A DNA stretch of 64,000 nucleotides from Chrysophaeum taylorii. Lineage: Eukaryota; Sar; Pelagophyceae; Pelagomonadales; Pelagomonadaceae. Below, in pieces: positions 38,581 to 48,747 of this stretch. The notes beneath the pieces are model-generated. The model saw only the letters and a program-made list of their open reading frames with translations, did not search any database and was not told where the DNA came from. Each line of letters begins with the position of its first letter. Positions within the stretch are counted from its first letter, which is position 1. Location: assembly GCA_029834535.1 (NCBI GenBank), contig JAQMWT010000278.1:16616-80615 (forward strand), written 5' to 3'. A program made the position numbers and the translations under genes.

Positions 38581-39241
38581 TGGGTTCGGGCATCGCCTCG
38601 ATCTCATGCCACCCTACTTCGGGTGCCGGCCGGCCATAGAGTCCGCTGGCGTTCTCATAGATGTGCTCGTCGATGGTCTGACGCTCCTCGGGCCCAAGGG
38701 CGGCCCAGCCTTTGCGCAGAGCAGGAATGCGGTATTGGGAGTTGCGAAGTGGAATCTGGTCACCCGGACAGGTGAGTTGCGCCGACGAGCGAGTTGGGTC
38801 GACGATCAGCCATCTGACCTTCCCGATGGCAAATTGCAGGCGCTTGCGCTCCCGTTGCTCAGCTGCGGCGTCAACGAAATCCCGGCCCTGGAGGTATTGG
38901 TCGACCTCCTCCCTGCTCACAACCCGTACCAGCGTGCTTCTCGGGCGGTGGAAGAACCCCGAGCCATCAGCGAATCGGACGAAGAACTCTTCAAGCCAGT
39001 CGTGCTTCTCGCAGATGCGGTGTACGACGCCAAAGTCGACGCCGATGACGGTCGCCTATGTGAAGTTGGGGCCGTAGAAGTCATCGTCGAGCGCCAACCA
39101 GCGCCCCCTCGGGGTTAAACGACAGATGCGGTACACGAGATCGTTAACATCGAAGTCGATGCCGACCGGCTCCGTTCCAGCCAGTGCGTCCTCAACCGCA
39201 GCGGCCTCATCGGCGGCGTCGATAACGTCGCTCATATCCAT
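38540..39241 (-). pseudogene. Minus-strand ORF broken by a single in-frame TAG
   Basis: From the ATG at 39241 (MDMSDVIDAADEAAAVEDAL) one frame continues to 38540, interrupted only by one TAG after YGPNFT (about 39054). Beyond the stop it reads VIGVDFGVVHRICEKHDWLE and later VSREEVDQYLQGRDFVDAAA. The N-terminal half (YRICRLTPRGRWLALDDDFYG) is echoed by the post-stop half (VHRICEKHDWLEEFFVRF). I do not recognise the family. It could be a recently inactivated gene, a gene with an unnoticed intron, or transposon cargo. Confidence 0.4.
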
Positions 39242-41400
39242 TCGAAGCCTCTCGGAACTGCTAGTAACGGGTGGTCGTGCTAGGAGGTGCCGTTGGCCGT
39301 CAGAGACGCCGGCTACTAGCGACTAGCTCCGAGCTGTGGCAGCTCCAGCGGTTTCGCCGCACAGCGTCTCTTGTCTAATGAAAAGACGGATATGATATAA
39401 GATTTTGTGTACGAAAGTTGGTATACCCCCGTTGATCGGTACGAGTTGTAGTCTGTCTCCACAAAAAGTGTTATTTTGAGGAGGGGGGAATCTCGGTCGA
39501 TTTTGACCGGAGTTTCCTTCGTTTGGGGGGCTCTCGGGCTCGTGCCGAAGGTACAAACGTGTCTTCGGTCGAGCCCGCTTGGCCTCTATCTACACTCTAT
39601 GCCCAAAGACGGCGACCGTATGGCGAGTCCAATCTCGGCGCTCTAGGTGGTGCTACCGACAGTCGTAAGCGACTCAAGTCGGACCGGAGAGCGGACCCGA
39701 TACGCGAGGGCTTGCCCTCGCGCCACACTAGTCGAGTGCCGAGGTCAACAAGAGGGTCGTGCGTATCGCTAATCTGCGCAAGCGCCCATCGTAGTTGCAG
39801 AATCTCGGAATGATATGCTAGGCCAGTAGCCGGCCTTGTCGAATCGGCTGTCCCCGCCAGAGCCTCCGCCTTGATGCTACCCAGGAGTCAGCCTTATCGA
39901 ATCGGCCGTCTTCGCCAGAGCCTCCGCCTTGCGCATTTAGATGACCGTGCGCCGAAACAGCCAATTGCCACGATGACAACAACCCCTTGCTCTTTGAACT
40001 CCGACCAGTGCGCGGCTCGGGGGGATTTCCTTAGCGGCGGCGGGGCAGAGTCGAGATTGCCTCCATCGTCATCGACATCATCTTCAGCGTCGCCGTGTTT
40101 GTTTGGTACCCTTGTGCCTGGTGCCGGTACAGTTGTACAATCTCGACTCCAACGTGTCGCGAGCTCGTTCGACGTCAGCAACTGCCTCGTCGCTCAGCGT
40201 CGTGAATTTACCGAACCTTGAACGCCTTCTTCTGAGCTCTTTTGTCTATGTAACTATTCCAGACATCCAGGTAGGTGTAGAACTTTCCCCGACGCCCCTC
40301 TTGGCCCGAATCCTCTTTCGGTTCCTTCCGATTTTTACCGGGCGCGGAATCACCGTGTTTAGAGGTCTAATAAAACTTGTGGAGCCGGGTTCGTGTGAAG
40401 CGTGCTTTGTCCGTGGAAGCTATCAACTGTTGCAGGAGTGTCCAGCACCTCTTCCAGAACACGCGAAGCCGCCGACCTGTAATCGCGCTCGGCGGCTCCT
40501 CAGCGACGCGCAACCAGCGCGAAAATCAGGAAACGCCGCAAATCGCAACCGCTTTGTTTTACCCCGCAATAACCGCTGAGCAGCGCCCTGCGTGCTTCGC
40601 AGCTCACGCATCAGACCCGACCTTGAAATACTGGCATGGCATTCTTGCGAGAACCACAGGCTAGAATTGACATTGGGTGCCCAGGGAGGTCGAAGACGTC
40701 CCAGCCCTCGGCACAAGCGACGCTGATCTCCTTGAGCACCTTCAACAGACAAACGTAGTTTTAAATGCTAGTCTTGATGTGTCCTTCCGACGCATCCGGC
40801 TTGCGGTGGGACGTCGATCGAGGCTGCTTTGACCTCATGTATGGCCGATGAACGAACTTGACACAGAAACCACACTAAAATCTTCCACAGGTTTATTTAT
40901 TTAGCTCGAATCTGATTGTATGTTGGATCTGCCTTTTGGCATCGAAAACAAATGGAGAGCATTGAGTGGTCAACGTTGGCCTTTCCGGCGAGAGCGCAGA
41001 CAAGGGAAACCACGCTCCCTCGGAGCGTATGGAGCCGCACTGCCGCGCGCGACGCCCGTCCTCACCATTGAGGAGGAAGAACGCGCCGCCGTCCGAGTGC
41101 CGCAGAAGCCTTCGGGCAAGGTCGCCGTCGGTACTCCGCGGGGACCCAAGACGCGCTGTGCACGAACCTTCTTGAGCACGATTACCAAGCCCAGTGCGGG
41201 CGCGACTGCCGGGGGAGTATTTGTTTTTTTTTTGTTTTTTTTTTGTTTGTTTTTTTTTGTCGCAACCGAGATGGGCTTCCTCCTTCGCGAGACAGATGCT
41301 TCGACCCTCGACGGCGTCTAACTGGCGGCGGAGCAATTCGGGGTCAAGCGTAACGGCGTGGCACGCGAATGGAAGCGTAAACGATTTCAGCGACTACAGA
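39242..41400. other. Accessory stretch, no supported gene
   Basis: Short frames only, with a degraded appearance. It contains one duplicated segment (39833-39931) and a T/G-rich homopolymer patch at 41221-41260. Confidence 0.4.
39833..39931. repeat. Tandem duplication of a 41-bp segment
   Basis: The segment at 39833-39873 (gccttgtcgaatcggctgtc...) recurs at 39891-39931 with few changes, about 58 bp apart. Confidence 0.7.
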
Positions 41401-42274
41401 CCGCGGCCAGGCAATGGCCGACCGGTTCGCGGACATGAGTCGCGTCATTGAACTGCTGAGAGGTCTTCGAGGAGCACCTCGAGAGCTTTTGCGCCCTTCC
41501 GGCAGCTACGGGTGCGTTCAGAATCTCGGCAGCCAGGCTGTCGCGACAAGCAAAGTGTCGACGGGTATCGCTTCCGGAAGCTCCTGAAGCACGTCGAAGC
41601 GACGGTACGCAAGGAACTTGGTGAGGAACAGCCAAGTTGCTGTCGACCATCAAGCGCGCCAACCTCGTCAAGGTCTACGACGCCGACTGCCACTGTCACC
41701 TCGAAAAGTCGTCGACGACCGCCGCCTTGACAGTCGTGCGCGTTTTCAGTTCACACGCTCATCGACGGTGGCACCAAAGCCGAGGCCAAGCTCCTTCTGA
41801 AAGACTTGCTCGCAAACACGACGCCAAGCACCTACGCCTCGCCGCCTCGGTAACCCAGGTCGAGGGCGGCTCTCTCAAGTACTACAGCAGGATATTTATT
41901 CTCCAACGCTCGCGTCTGGCTTTGTCCCTTCTTCTCTGGATGACAACGTCTTCGGTTGTTGCGTTCTCGGCACTCATCGCGCGAAGCGCAAGAAGCGTTA
42001 CGCCTACGCCGAGGCCTGCGGCACAACGGCGAAGACCAGAACGCGCGACTTCTCCCACGTGGTCTCGACGGTCTTGGCGCCGACGTCGGGCTTGTGGAGG
42101 TAGTATGGCGGAACTCGAGTCCCGCGAGACGTGGTTCGTGCAGATACGACGACCATTGGTATCCTGCTCCACCCGGAACGCGGACTTTTTGTGACCGAGC
42201 ATCAGAAGCACGTCTACGACGTCATCAAGTCGGAGCGCCGCGAGCTGTCGACCGAAGCTGCGGCAGACGCGTAG
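41400..42274 (+). pseudogene. Decayed plus-strand ORF, unknown family
   Basis: Protein-like blocks occur in shifting frames: LLSTIKRANLVKVYDADCHC near 41640, DDNVFGCCVLGTHRAKRKKR near 41945, DFSHVVSTVLAPTSGLWR then a TAG near 42105, and HPERGLFVTEHQKHVYDVIK ending at a stop at 42272. The last two are in the same frame with only the TAG between them. This indicates a gene that has decayed rather than random sequence. No family recognised; flanking sequence is also degraded. Confidence 0.35.
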
Positions 42275-42553
42275 ATATGGCAACTGTGAGGTGTCTTGCT
42301 CGGCGGTGCTCGGGCAGAGTAGTAGTCACTCGAATCTCGAACAACACCGTTCGTCGCGTAGGTACAAGGCCGGCTGCCAACGCTTATCGGCTTGTTTTTT
42401 TTTTCTGCCCAGCGCTGGCTGACGACGCGCGCAACCCCGCCTTTTGCTCGGCATTTTGCGCGAGGTGCTAAACGATTCGCGAACAAAAGGGTTCCGGTTC
42501 GGGTCCGGTTCGGGTGTTCTTCTGCCACTTGGACTGATTGGCTGTCAGGCGTT

Positions 42554-43159
42554 ATGAGTGACGCCTGCGAGTTGATGTTGCGGACGACGTGCCTCGTGGT
42601 GGACGCCAACGGCATCCGCCTCGCCACGGCCGTCGTGGGGGCCCTCGTAGCGGCGTGCTTGACAAGCCGACGGAGCTCGGCGTCCAAGGAGGCGATGCTG
42701 AGGTCGATCGCGGAGGACCCGCGCGCGCTCGACGAGGCTCCCCTCGAGGTGAAGCGAGACAAGCAGATCGTTCTCGAGGCCGTGCGACGGCACGGCGACG
42801 CGCTCCGTTATTCTGATCTCAAGGACGACACAGAGGTGGTTCTCGCGGCGGTCGAAAGGAACGGCTTCGCGCTTAAGTACGCGGCGCCCGAGCTCAAGAA
42901 CGACAAGGCCTTCGTGCTGCGGGCCGTCGAAAGAAGCGCGCTCTCCCTCAAGTACACGGCGCTCAATAGCGACAAGGACGTCGTCCTCGCCGCCGTGCGG
43001 TGCGCCGGCTTCGCCCTCAAGTACGCCGCGCCAGAGCTCAAGCGGGACGTCGACGTCGTCCTCGCCGCTGCGAAGCAGACCGCCTGGGCCCTCGAGTATG
43101 CTGACCCCGCGCTTCGGAAGGACCTTTGTCGACTCGACCTCCCCCACACACGCTCCTAA
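42554..43159 (+). CDS. DUF4116 repeat protein
   Basis: A 201-residue protein starting MSDACELMLRTTCLVVDANG; the frame is open upstream but that part has no repeat character. A hydrophobic stretch (LATAVVGALVAACL, residues about 24-38) may be a membrane anchor. Four DUF4116-type repeats follow, each of the form VVLAAVERNGFALKYAAPEL with a charged K-D/N-D step: IVLEAVRRHGDALRY, VVLAAVERNGFALKY, FVLRAVERSALSLKY, VVLAAVRCAGFALKY, and a last VVLAAAKQTAWALEY. DUF4116 repeats are expanded in some stramenopiles, haptophytes and viruses of protists, with no assigned function; they probably form a helical solenoid. Confidence 0.85.
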   Translation: MSDACELMLRTTCLVVDANGIRLATAVVGALVAACLTSRRSSASKEAMLRSIAEDPRALDEAPLEVKRDKQIVLEAVRRHGDALRYSDLKDDTEVVLAAVERNGFALKYAAPELKNDKAFVLRAVERSALSLKYTALNSDKDVVLAAVRCAGFALKYAAPELKRDVDVVLAAAKQTAWALEYADPALRKDLCRLDLPHTRS

Positions 43160-43163
43160 GCTT

Positions 43164-43164
43164 A

Positions 43165-43205
<41 letters not shown>

Positions 43206-43206
43206 G
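43164..43206. repeat. (CGT)n microsatellite
   Basis: About 14 CGT/GTC triplets lie between the DUF4116 gene and the convergent TPR gene. Confidence 0.9.
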
Positions 43207-43294
43207 TGTAAAGAAAGCTATTCCCGCTCGATCGTAAAAGCAGCAAGAAAGAAGAGGGAGAAAATCAGTAGGTGGTGGTGGCCGGCGCGTCGTG

Positions 43295-44350
43295 CTACTG
43301 GGTGTTTTTGTTGGGCCGCGCGAGGAGCGGGCGGCGCCTGGACCTGTCCCGCAGGACGAAGTCAACGAGGCGTGCGATGACCAGTCCGGCGACGACGATG
43401 CGGAATCGCCAAGTCGTCAAAGCGAGGGTTGGATCGTCGTCGTCGTCGTCGCCGCCTGATTTGGGGATGGCGAGCCAGCAGGCGACCGCTGTTAAGCCGA
43501 GGACGGCCGCGCGGGTCGTTTTCTCGTTGCCGACGGGGAACTTAGCGGCGACCGCGCGCGCCCAGCGGACCAGGCGCCGCGAGACCTTGCGCCGCGCCGC
43601 TCGGCGCTCGGCGATGTTCGGCACCTTGGTCTTGGGCTCGTCATCCTCCTCCTCCGGAGCAGCAGCAGCGGCGGCGGCGGCGGCGTCCGGCGCCTTAGCG
43701 GGCTGAAAGGCGCCGCGGAGGTCGGCGAAGGCAGGCTTCTCCTTCTTGGCCTGGGCCTTGAGGCGTTTGAGGGCGGCCTGCATGGCCGCGTCCTTGCCGC
43801 CGTCGAGGGCGACCGCTTCGGCGATGTCGGCGGCCGCGGCGGCGGCGTCGTCGTTTGCGCGGGCCTTGGCGACGCCGCGACGGTACAGAAGTTTCGCGCG
43901 CATCGCCTCGCGCGCGTCGCTCGTCGTCCGGAGCTTGTCGGCGAAGGCGAGGCCGAGGTCGGCCGAGCGGATCGCGTTGTAATTGTCGTCCTTAGCACCG
44001 AACGCGGCGGCGACGTTGCTCAACAACATCAGCACGGCCTCCTGCCACTGGCGCGCCTTGCTCGGGGATTCCTCGATCCCATCCTCGAGGCGGTCCTTCT
44101 TCGAGTAGTCCATCGCGTGAAGCCCGGCGAGGTACAACCATATCGCCAGCGACCACTCTGACTTTTTGAACGCGAGGTTCCCCTCCTCTCGTCGGCGGGT
44201 GGCGAGCGCCAACCGGGCCTCGAACCCCGCTTCCCGCGGCCCGTCGCTCTTCGCGACCCACTCCCGCAGCGACTTGGCCTCGGCCTCGATCGCGAAATGC
44301 TCGACGAGGCCTTCGCGGTCGACGTCTTGAACCACAAAGGTCTCACCCAT
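43295..44350 (-). CDS. TPR protein with C-terminal membrane anchor
   Basis: A 351-residue protein. Residues about 50-190 form TPR-like helix pairs (RREEGNLAFKKSEWSLAIWLY, LLSNVAAAFGAKDDNYNAIR, KLLYRRGVAKARANDDAAAA), the layout of the co-chaperone TPRs that follow FKBP domains or stand alone. An Ala/Glu-rich linker follows, then a basic stretch, then two hydrophobic segments (about 277-295 and 315-335) that could be membrane helices, ending in a basic tail. No FKBP domain is present. It may tether a chaperone partner at an organelle or ER membrane. It lies 52 bp downstream of the same-strand DAP3 gene. Function is inferred from TPR architecture. Confidence 0.65.
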   Translation of the reverse strand: MGETFVVQDVDREGLVEHFAIEAEAKSLREWVAKSDGPREAGFEARLALATRRREEGNLAFKKSEWSLAIWLYLAGLHAMDYSKKDRLEDGIEESPSKARQWQEAVLMLLSNVAAAFGAKDDNYNAIRSADLGLAFADKLRTTSDAREAMRAKLLYRRGVAKARANDDAAAAAADIAEAVALDGGKDAAMQAALKRLKAQAKKEKPAFADLRGAFQPAKAPDAAAAAAAAAPEEEDDEPKTKVPNIAERRAARRKVSRRLVRWARAVAAKFPVGNEKTTRAAVLGLTAVACWLAIPKSGGDDDDDDPTLALTTWRFRIVVAGLVIARLVDFVLRDRSRRRPLLARPNKNTQ

Positions 44351-44367
44351 GATGATGATGATGATGA
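44349..44367. repeat. (ATG)n microsatellite at the TPR gene start
   Basis: A run of ATG/TGA triplets directly upstream of the TPR start codon. Confidence 0.8.
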
Positions 44368-44402
44368 TTATTGCAACTGACGCAACGGTCCTCTCTCTTC
44401 TT

Positions 44403-45551
44403 CTAGGAGAGGAGCATCCGTTCGTAGAGAAGCTTCGGGATGCGCTGGGTGCACATCATGAGGGCGCGGACCTCGGTGGGGGTGAAGGGATCGTCGATGT
44501 CGTAGGCGTCGCGGTAGTGGTCGACGGCGGCCTTGAACTCGTCGTCGGTGTAGGGGCTGACGCGGACCTCGACGGGCATGTGGGGGAGGATCTGGCGGAA
44601 GTGCTTGCCGCCCAAGCCGACGGGCCTCGAGGCCGAGTCGGCGTAGACGGCAAGGCCCCGGGCGAAGCGAAAGTCGTAGTCGACGAGAGGTCGTTTGAGC
44701 TCGGATACGCCGAGGATGTCGTCGGGGGCGAGGGGGTCGCGTTGGTAGAAGTGATGGGTGCTGGCGGCGAACAAGCACGAGACCTCGTCGACGGCCACGA
44801 GAGCAGGAACCTCGCGCGACGTCCCGAGCTCGACGAGGACGTCGGCGAGGGCCGTCGACGCCTCCGCGGGTCTCTCGAGGGCCGCGTCCATAAGCGCCGC
44901 CATCGTCGGCGCGTCCCAGCGCCTTTTGATCTCCTCGGACTGCAGGGCCAACCGCTCGAGCTGGTCGCGGCTGTTGCCTCGCGCGGCTGCCTCGAGGATC
45001 TCGCGCGCGCCGCCCGGTTGCTCGAACCGGTTTTCGCGCTCGGACGGCGCGACGAAGGCACCCGCGTTCGTGTAGTTCCAGGCGCTCGCTACCATCACGG
45101 CCACGAATCCCTCGGACCGCGCCTCTTGCACGATGCGCGCGAGTTCGATCGATTTGCCCGAACCGCGCGCTCCTTGCAGTACGTACGACCGCCTCTCGGG
45201 CAACGGCGACCGCACCCTCGCGCACTGCGCGCAGAACATGCGCTTCGTCGTCGCGGCGTAGTTCGTGAACCCGCAGTGCGAGCACTCCCAGTCCTCGTCC
45301 TGCGCGACGCTCGCCTTTTCACCCTTGGCGATCCCGCGCAGCACCTTGATGATCTCAGCGCTCGGCTCGCGCTCCATCACCCGTATCGTATCCTTGTCGA
45401 ACACCTTCTCGTTCATGCACCCCTTCATCTTTAACACCTCGGGTACCACGCGCGTCTCGATCTCGCAATACCTCACACCAGCAGCAGCGCCCTTTGTTAT
45501 AGAAGAAGATCCCCATCGCCTCAAAGCCCATCGCCTCATGATACTAACCAC
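44403..45551 (-). CDS. Mitoribosomal protein mS29/DAP3 family with a RanBP2-like zinc finger
   Basis: A 382-residue protein; the second Met at 45539 is an alternative start. After a probable targeting leader (RRWALRRWGSSSI) comes an insert at about 100-125, EDWECSHCGFTNYAATTKRM then FCAQC, a W-x-C-x2-C ... N ... C-x2-C arrangement of RanBP2-type zinc fingers, unusual for this family. The P-loop ATPase/GTPase core follows: SYVLQGARGSGKSIELARIV (Walker A), LVAVDEVSCLFAASTHHFYQ (Walker B-like), GLAVYADSASRPVG and VRVSPYTDDEFKAAVDHY. The order matches DAP3/mS29, a GTP-binding protein of the mitochondrial small subunit. The zinc finger may contact RNA or ubiquitin-like partners; that is inference. 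Confidence 0.75.
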   Translation of the reverse strand: MVSIMRRWALRRWGSSSITKGAAAGVRYCEIETRVVPEVLKMKGCMNEKVFDKDTIRVMEREPSAEIIKVLRGIAKGEKASVAQDEDWECSHCGFTNYAATTKRMFCAQCARVRSPLPERRSYVLQGARGSGKSIELARIVQEARSEGFVAVMVASAWNYTNAGAFVAPSERENRFEQPGGAREILEAAARGNSRDQLERLALQSEEIKRRWDAPTMAALMDAALERPAEASTALADVLVELGTSREVPALVAVDEVSCLFAASTHHFYQRDPLAPDDILGVSELKRPLVDYDFRFARGLAVYADSASRPVGLGGKHFRQILPHMPVEVRVSPYTDDEFKAAVDHYRDAYDIDDPFTPTEVRALMMCTQRIPKLLYERMLLS

Positions 45552-45592
45552 ACACGCTGGTGGCAGGTATCTCCCCTCTTATTTTTTTTCGC

Positions 45593-46774
45593 CTACGCCG
45601 CCGGTATGGGGGGCCACTCGGTGCCCGGCCGATCCCAGCGCAAGAAAGACCGGACCTCGAGCTCCTCGCCGACCCGGCAGAGGAGGTCCCCTCGGGCCTT
45701 CTTGGCCGCAGCACAGGACCGGGCAATCTTGGCGAAGTCCTTTTCTGCGCGGCGCGCGGCCTTGCGGTTGAAGTGCTCGTACTCGGGATACTGCGACCAG
45801 CCGCCGTTCCGGTCGCCCACGTGGAAGGTGTGCTTCTTGCCGCGAATCTCTCGGAAGGACGTCGCGACGCAACTGAGGGCGTCGCGAAGGTGCTTGCCGA
45901 CGGGGGGGTACCCGACGAAGACGCCTCGCGCGTAGAGTCTGAGAAGGGGCGTGAGGCGTCGTCGCCACACGAAGCAGTCGTAGCCCGCGTGGAGCTGGGG
46001 CCGCGCCTTCCCGAGCTCGTACAACACCTCGAGGTCCTTCGCCCCAAACGGCCGGCCGCTCGCGTCGCCGTCGGGGACCTCGACCCTGTTGATCGCGAAC
46101 GCTTCGGTTTCCGCGGCGATGCGGTCGACAACGGCGTAAAAGTCCCGCTGCACGCCAATGTCCGCGTTCGTGTAGATCATCAGGATGTCCTCTCCCCTCT
46201 CGGGCGAAGAAGCGCAGCCCTCGTCTCCCGGACGTCTCGTCGCCTCGAAAGCCGCGCCCAGGACGTCGCCGACGAGCGGTAACCCTCGCTCGGGGATTCC
46301 CCTCGCTCGCATCTCGTACACCTCGTGCGCGTGCCGCGTCAAGTTGGGCGTCGTACCGAACACGGCGGGCCGCGGCGCGCGCGCGTCGCCCGCGATATCG
46401 GCCGACAACAGCTCGACCTCGATCCCCCGTTCCGCCGCGTAGCCCTTGGCCGCCGCCATTGACGCGAACGTGATCTCTTGGTCCGCGTGGAGACCGTGGC
46501 CCGCGGGCATCGGGTTGATCACGTGCGCGATCCTCCGTGTCCGAGAAGGCGGTACTTCTCGCCGGGGAGGAGGGGTTTCACCTGCCTCGATCCGCGCCAC
46601 CTCGCTCCTCAGCCGCGAAATGACGCGGTCCTGCTGCGCCAGGATCCGCATCGTCTCCTTGATGCGCGACGTGCTGGTGGTGGTGGTGCGCTCGGGCTTG
46701 CCCCTTGGCACCAGCGGCCGGATGCCCAAAACCACCACTACCAACGCAAGGCATGCGAACACCCAACGATTCAT
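45593..46774 (-). CDS. Type II membrane protein, glycosyltransferase-like, unknown
   Basis: A 393-residue protein starting at 46774 (MNRWVFACLALVVVVLGIRPL), a signal anchor. A short coiled-coil stem follows (RILAQQDRVISRLRSEVARI). The lumenal domain contains RRIAHVINPMPAGHG, DILMIYTNADIGVQRDFYAV, AFAINRVEVPDGD, HAGYDCFVWRRRL and FVGYPPVGKHLRDAL. The TNADI plus YDCFVW pattern occurs in uncharacterised proteins often annotated near glycosyltransferases; I cannot assign a CAZy family. Three Cys pairs near the end suggest disulfides. The start is 67 bp from the divergent prostaglandin-synthase-like gene, a shared promoter. Upstream in-frame Mets exist (46840, 46804) but read into that promoter. 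Confidence 0.55.
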   Translation of the reverse strand: MNRWVFACLALVVVVLGIRPLVPRGKPERTTTTSTSRIKETMRILAQQDRVISRLRSEVARIEAGETPPPRREVPPSRTRRIAHVINPMPAGHGLHADQEITFASMAAAKGYAAERGIEVELLSADIAGDARAPRPAVFGTTPNLTRHAHEVYEMRARGIPERGLPLVGDVLGAAFEATRRPGDEGCASSPERGEDILMIYTNADIGVQRDFYAVVDRIAAETEAFAINRVEVPDGDASGRPFGAKDLEVLYELGKARPQLHAGYDCFVWRRRLTPLLRLYARGVFVGYPPVGKHLRDALSCVATSFREIRGKKHTFHVGDRNGGWSQYPEYEHFNRKAARRAEKDFAKIARSCAAAKKARGDLLCRVGEELEVRSFLRWDRPGTEWPPIPAA

Positions 46775-46841
46775 CATAATAGTTAGTAAACCCTCACTCA
46801 TCATCTTGGCTTCACCAAAACCCTCAACAATAATAATCAAG

Positions 46842-47510
46842 ATGATGACGCTCTATGCGTACCGCATATGCCCCTTCTGCTGCAAAGTCAAGGCGGCCGC
46901 ACGCGCTTCGCGCGTGGCCATCAAGACGGTCGAGGTGAACCCGCTCACCAAGTCGCAGATCGCCTTCTCGCGCGACCACCGAAAGGTCCCGATCGCAGTT
47001 TTTCAGGACGGACGCGTGCTCGTCGAGTCGGACCGCATCGTCGACGAGCTCGTGCGCGACGCGGAACCGGCCTTCAAATCCGACGAGGCGCGACACTGGT
47101 CGCGCTGGGCCTCGCAGGATCTCGCCCTCATGATTTACCCTAATATCACGAGATCGTTTTCCGAGTGCCGGGAAACTCTCGCCTACGCCGACGAGGCCTT
47201 CTCCCCCCTCGAGGCCTGGGCCGTGCGTTGGATCGGCGCCGCAGGAATGTCCCTCGCGCACTCAAAGGTCAAGCGCAAGTACGGCATCGAAGACGAGCGC
47301 GACGCGCTCCGCCGACGACTCGACGAGTGGAACGACCAAGTCGAGCTAGGTCCTTTCCGCGCGGGTCATCCCGCCCCGGATCTCGGCGACGTCGCTGTCT
47401 TCGGCGTTCTTGGCGCCGTTGCCGGCACGCGCGCTCACGCCGAAATCATGTCGGACTACCCTGCCATCGCTGCCTGGGCCACCGCCGTAGACGCCGCCCT
47501 CCCTCCCTAG
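46842..47510 (+). CDS. Prostaglandin E synthase 2-like / glutaredoxin-GST fold protein
   Basis: A 222-residue protein starting MMTLYAYRICPFCCKVKAAA. The CPFC motif (C10 and C13) and the run AIKTVEVNPLTKSQIAF...RKVPIAVFQDGRVLVESDRIV follow membrane-associated PTGES2 more closely than ordinary glutaredoxins. The C-terminal GST-like domain matches too: WASQDLALMIYPNITRSFSE, WIGAAGMSLAHSKVKRKYG, RAGHPAPDLGDVAVFGVLGA. No membrane segment precedes the domain, unlike mammalian PTGES2, unless translation starts upstream in the long open frame (46446), which lies antisense to the neighbouring gene and is unlikely. In algae such proteins may act in redox or heme-linked chemistry; prostaglandin synthesis is not implied by sequence alone. 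Confidence 0.8.
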   Translation: MMTLYAYRICPFCCKVKAAARASRVAIKTVEVNPLTKSQIAFSRDHRKVPIAVFQDGRVLVESDRIVDELVRDAEPAFKSDEARHWSRWASQDLALMIYPNITRSFSECRETLAYADEAFSPLEAWAVRWIGAAGMSLAHSKVKRKYGIEDERDALRRRLDEWNDQVELGPFRAGHPAPDLGDVAVFGVLGAVAGTRAHAEIMSDYPAIAAWATAVDAALPP

Positions 47511-47811
47511 TAGGCTTGCTTGCTACCTCTTCTCTTCGCCCCTCCGAAACCATTTTTTTTTTCTGTTGCGTGCGATGGTCGGGCTTGATTCTTTTTTGAT
47601 GTGAAGGGCCGCATGCATGTTACGCAGAGTGCCCTGGCTTCGCTCGTTCAAACTAAATAAAGGAGCACCCGTAGTTGCTCTCACCGTTCTCGATGGGTGG
47701 CCTGCAGCGGCGCCGACGGTGGCACTGCTTTCGGGCGGGCTGGCCAGCGTCCTCCATTCCTACGTGGGTCCCTCACCTGCGATCATTATCCCCCTGAAGC
47801 GGTCGTTCGTT

Positions 47812-47843
<32 letters not shown>

Positions 47844-48732
47844 TGGGGTTTTTTGTCGCCCCCGATCGCGTGTGTCGATGGGCCCCGTCGCCGCCATGGT
47901 CCTCTTGACTACATGAGGATGGTGGTTACTTAGCTGCAGTAGCATCTTGTATACTTGCGAACACAGCTTGGAGATCGGGGGACTTTTTGACTTCCCGTCT
48001 CTGTGTTCACCACACTTCCACCATCGTGCTCGATATTATATATTTTTGCGGGGGAAGCGACGTTCTTCTGCTCGAGATCACACTTCCCGATGGCACTGAC
48101 GCCGCTCATAACGTCGCGCACACGGTCGGAACCTTGCCGGAGACCGTTTCGTTGTCGATTGTGCGCGGATGTGTTACGTGGTTTTTTGCTCTTGCGTTCT
48201 CACGACATCTAGCTGCCTCGCCCGGCCGGAACACGTCATGGCGGCCTGTTAAGGATGTATGCTATCGTGCCGCGACCGCTCTGCAGCTTAGTCTTGCCGC
48301 GTCTCTCCCGATAGCGTCATGGTTTACTACTGTCTGTATCTCCGTGCTCCACTTTTTCTTCGTCAGCATCCTTATCTCCTTTCGTACTCCTGCTGCAATT
48401 TTTTTGATCTGCTCCTTTGCCGACCGACTTCTGCTGTGCTCTTCTCTCAAGAGTCGCTCTTTCTGCTTGTTTCTTGTACCTTTGCAGGATGTTTCGTTCT
48501 ACACACTCTTCTGCCGTCTCCTTTGAGCGCTTCTGCAACTTTCTCCGCCTTCTCCTCTTCTTTCATTTCATCTGAGATCGACACTCCACTCTTGCCCTTT
48601 GAGCCTAGAAGTGAGTTGTTTGTCACGACAAGGCCGGGGGCATCTCTCTCGTATGGAGCTATGACTCGCGCGCGCGGAAAAGGAAATGGGGGTTTCTGGA
48701 AATGGGTTTTTCCAGAAGCTTCCGAGGGCTTC
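47511..48732. other. Spacer, no supported gene
   Basis: Short frames with low complexity, including a (CTG)n run at about 47811-47840 and Cys/Phe/Leu-rich open frames at 48300-48530 that arise from pyrimidine-rich sequence. No domain was recognised. Confidence 0.45.
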
Positions 48733-48747
48733 TCAGACGCTGGAAAA

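Noticed and set aside
44349-45434. 361-codon plus-strand ORF.
   Set aside because: It is antisense to the DAP3 gene and begins in an ATG microsatellite.
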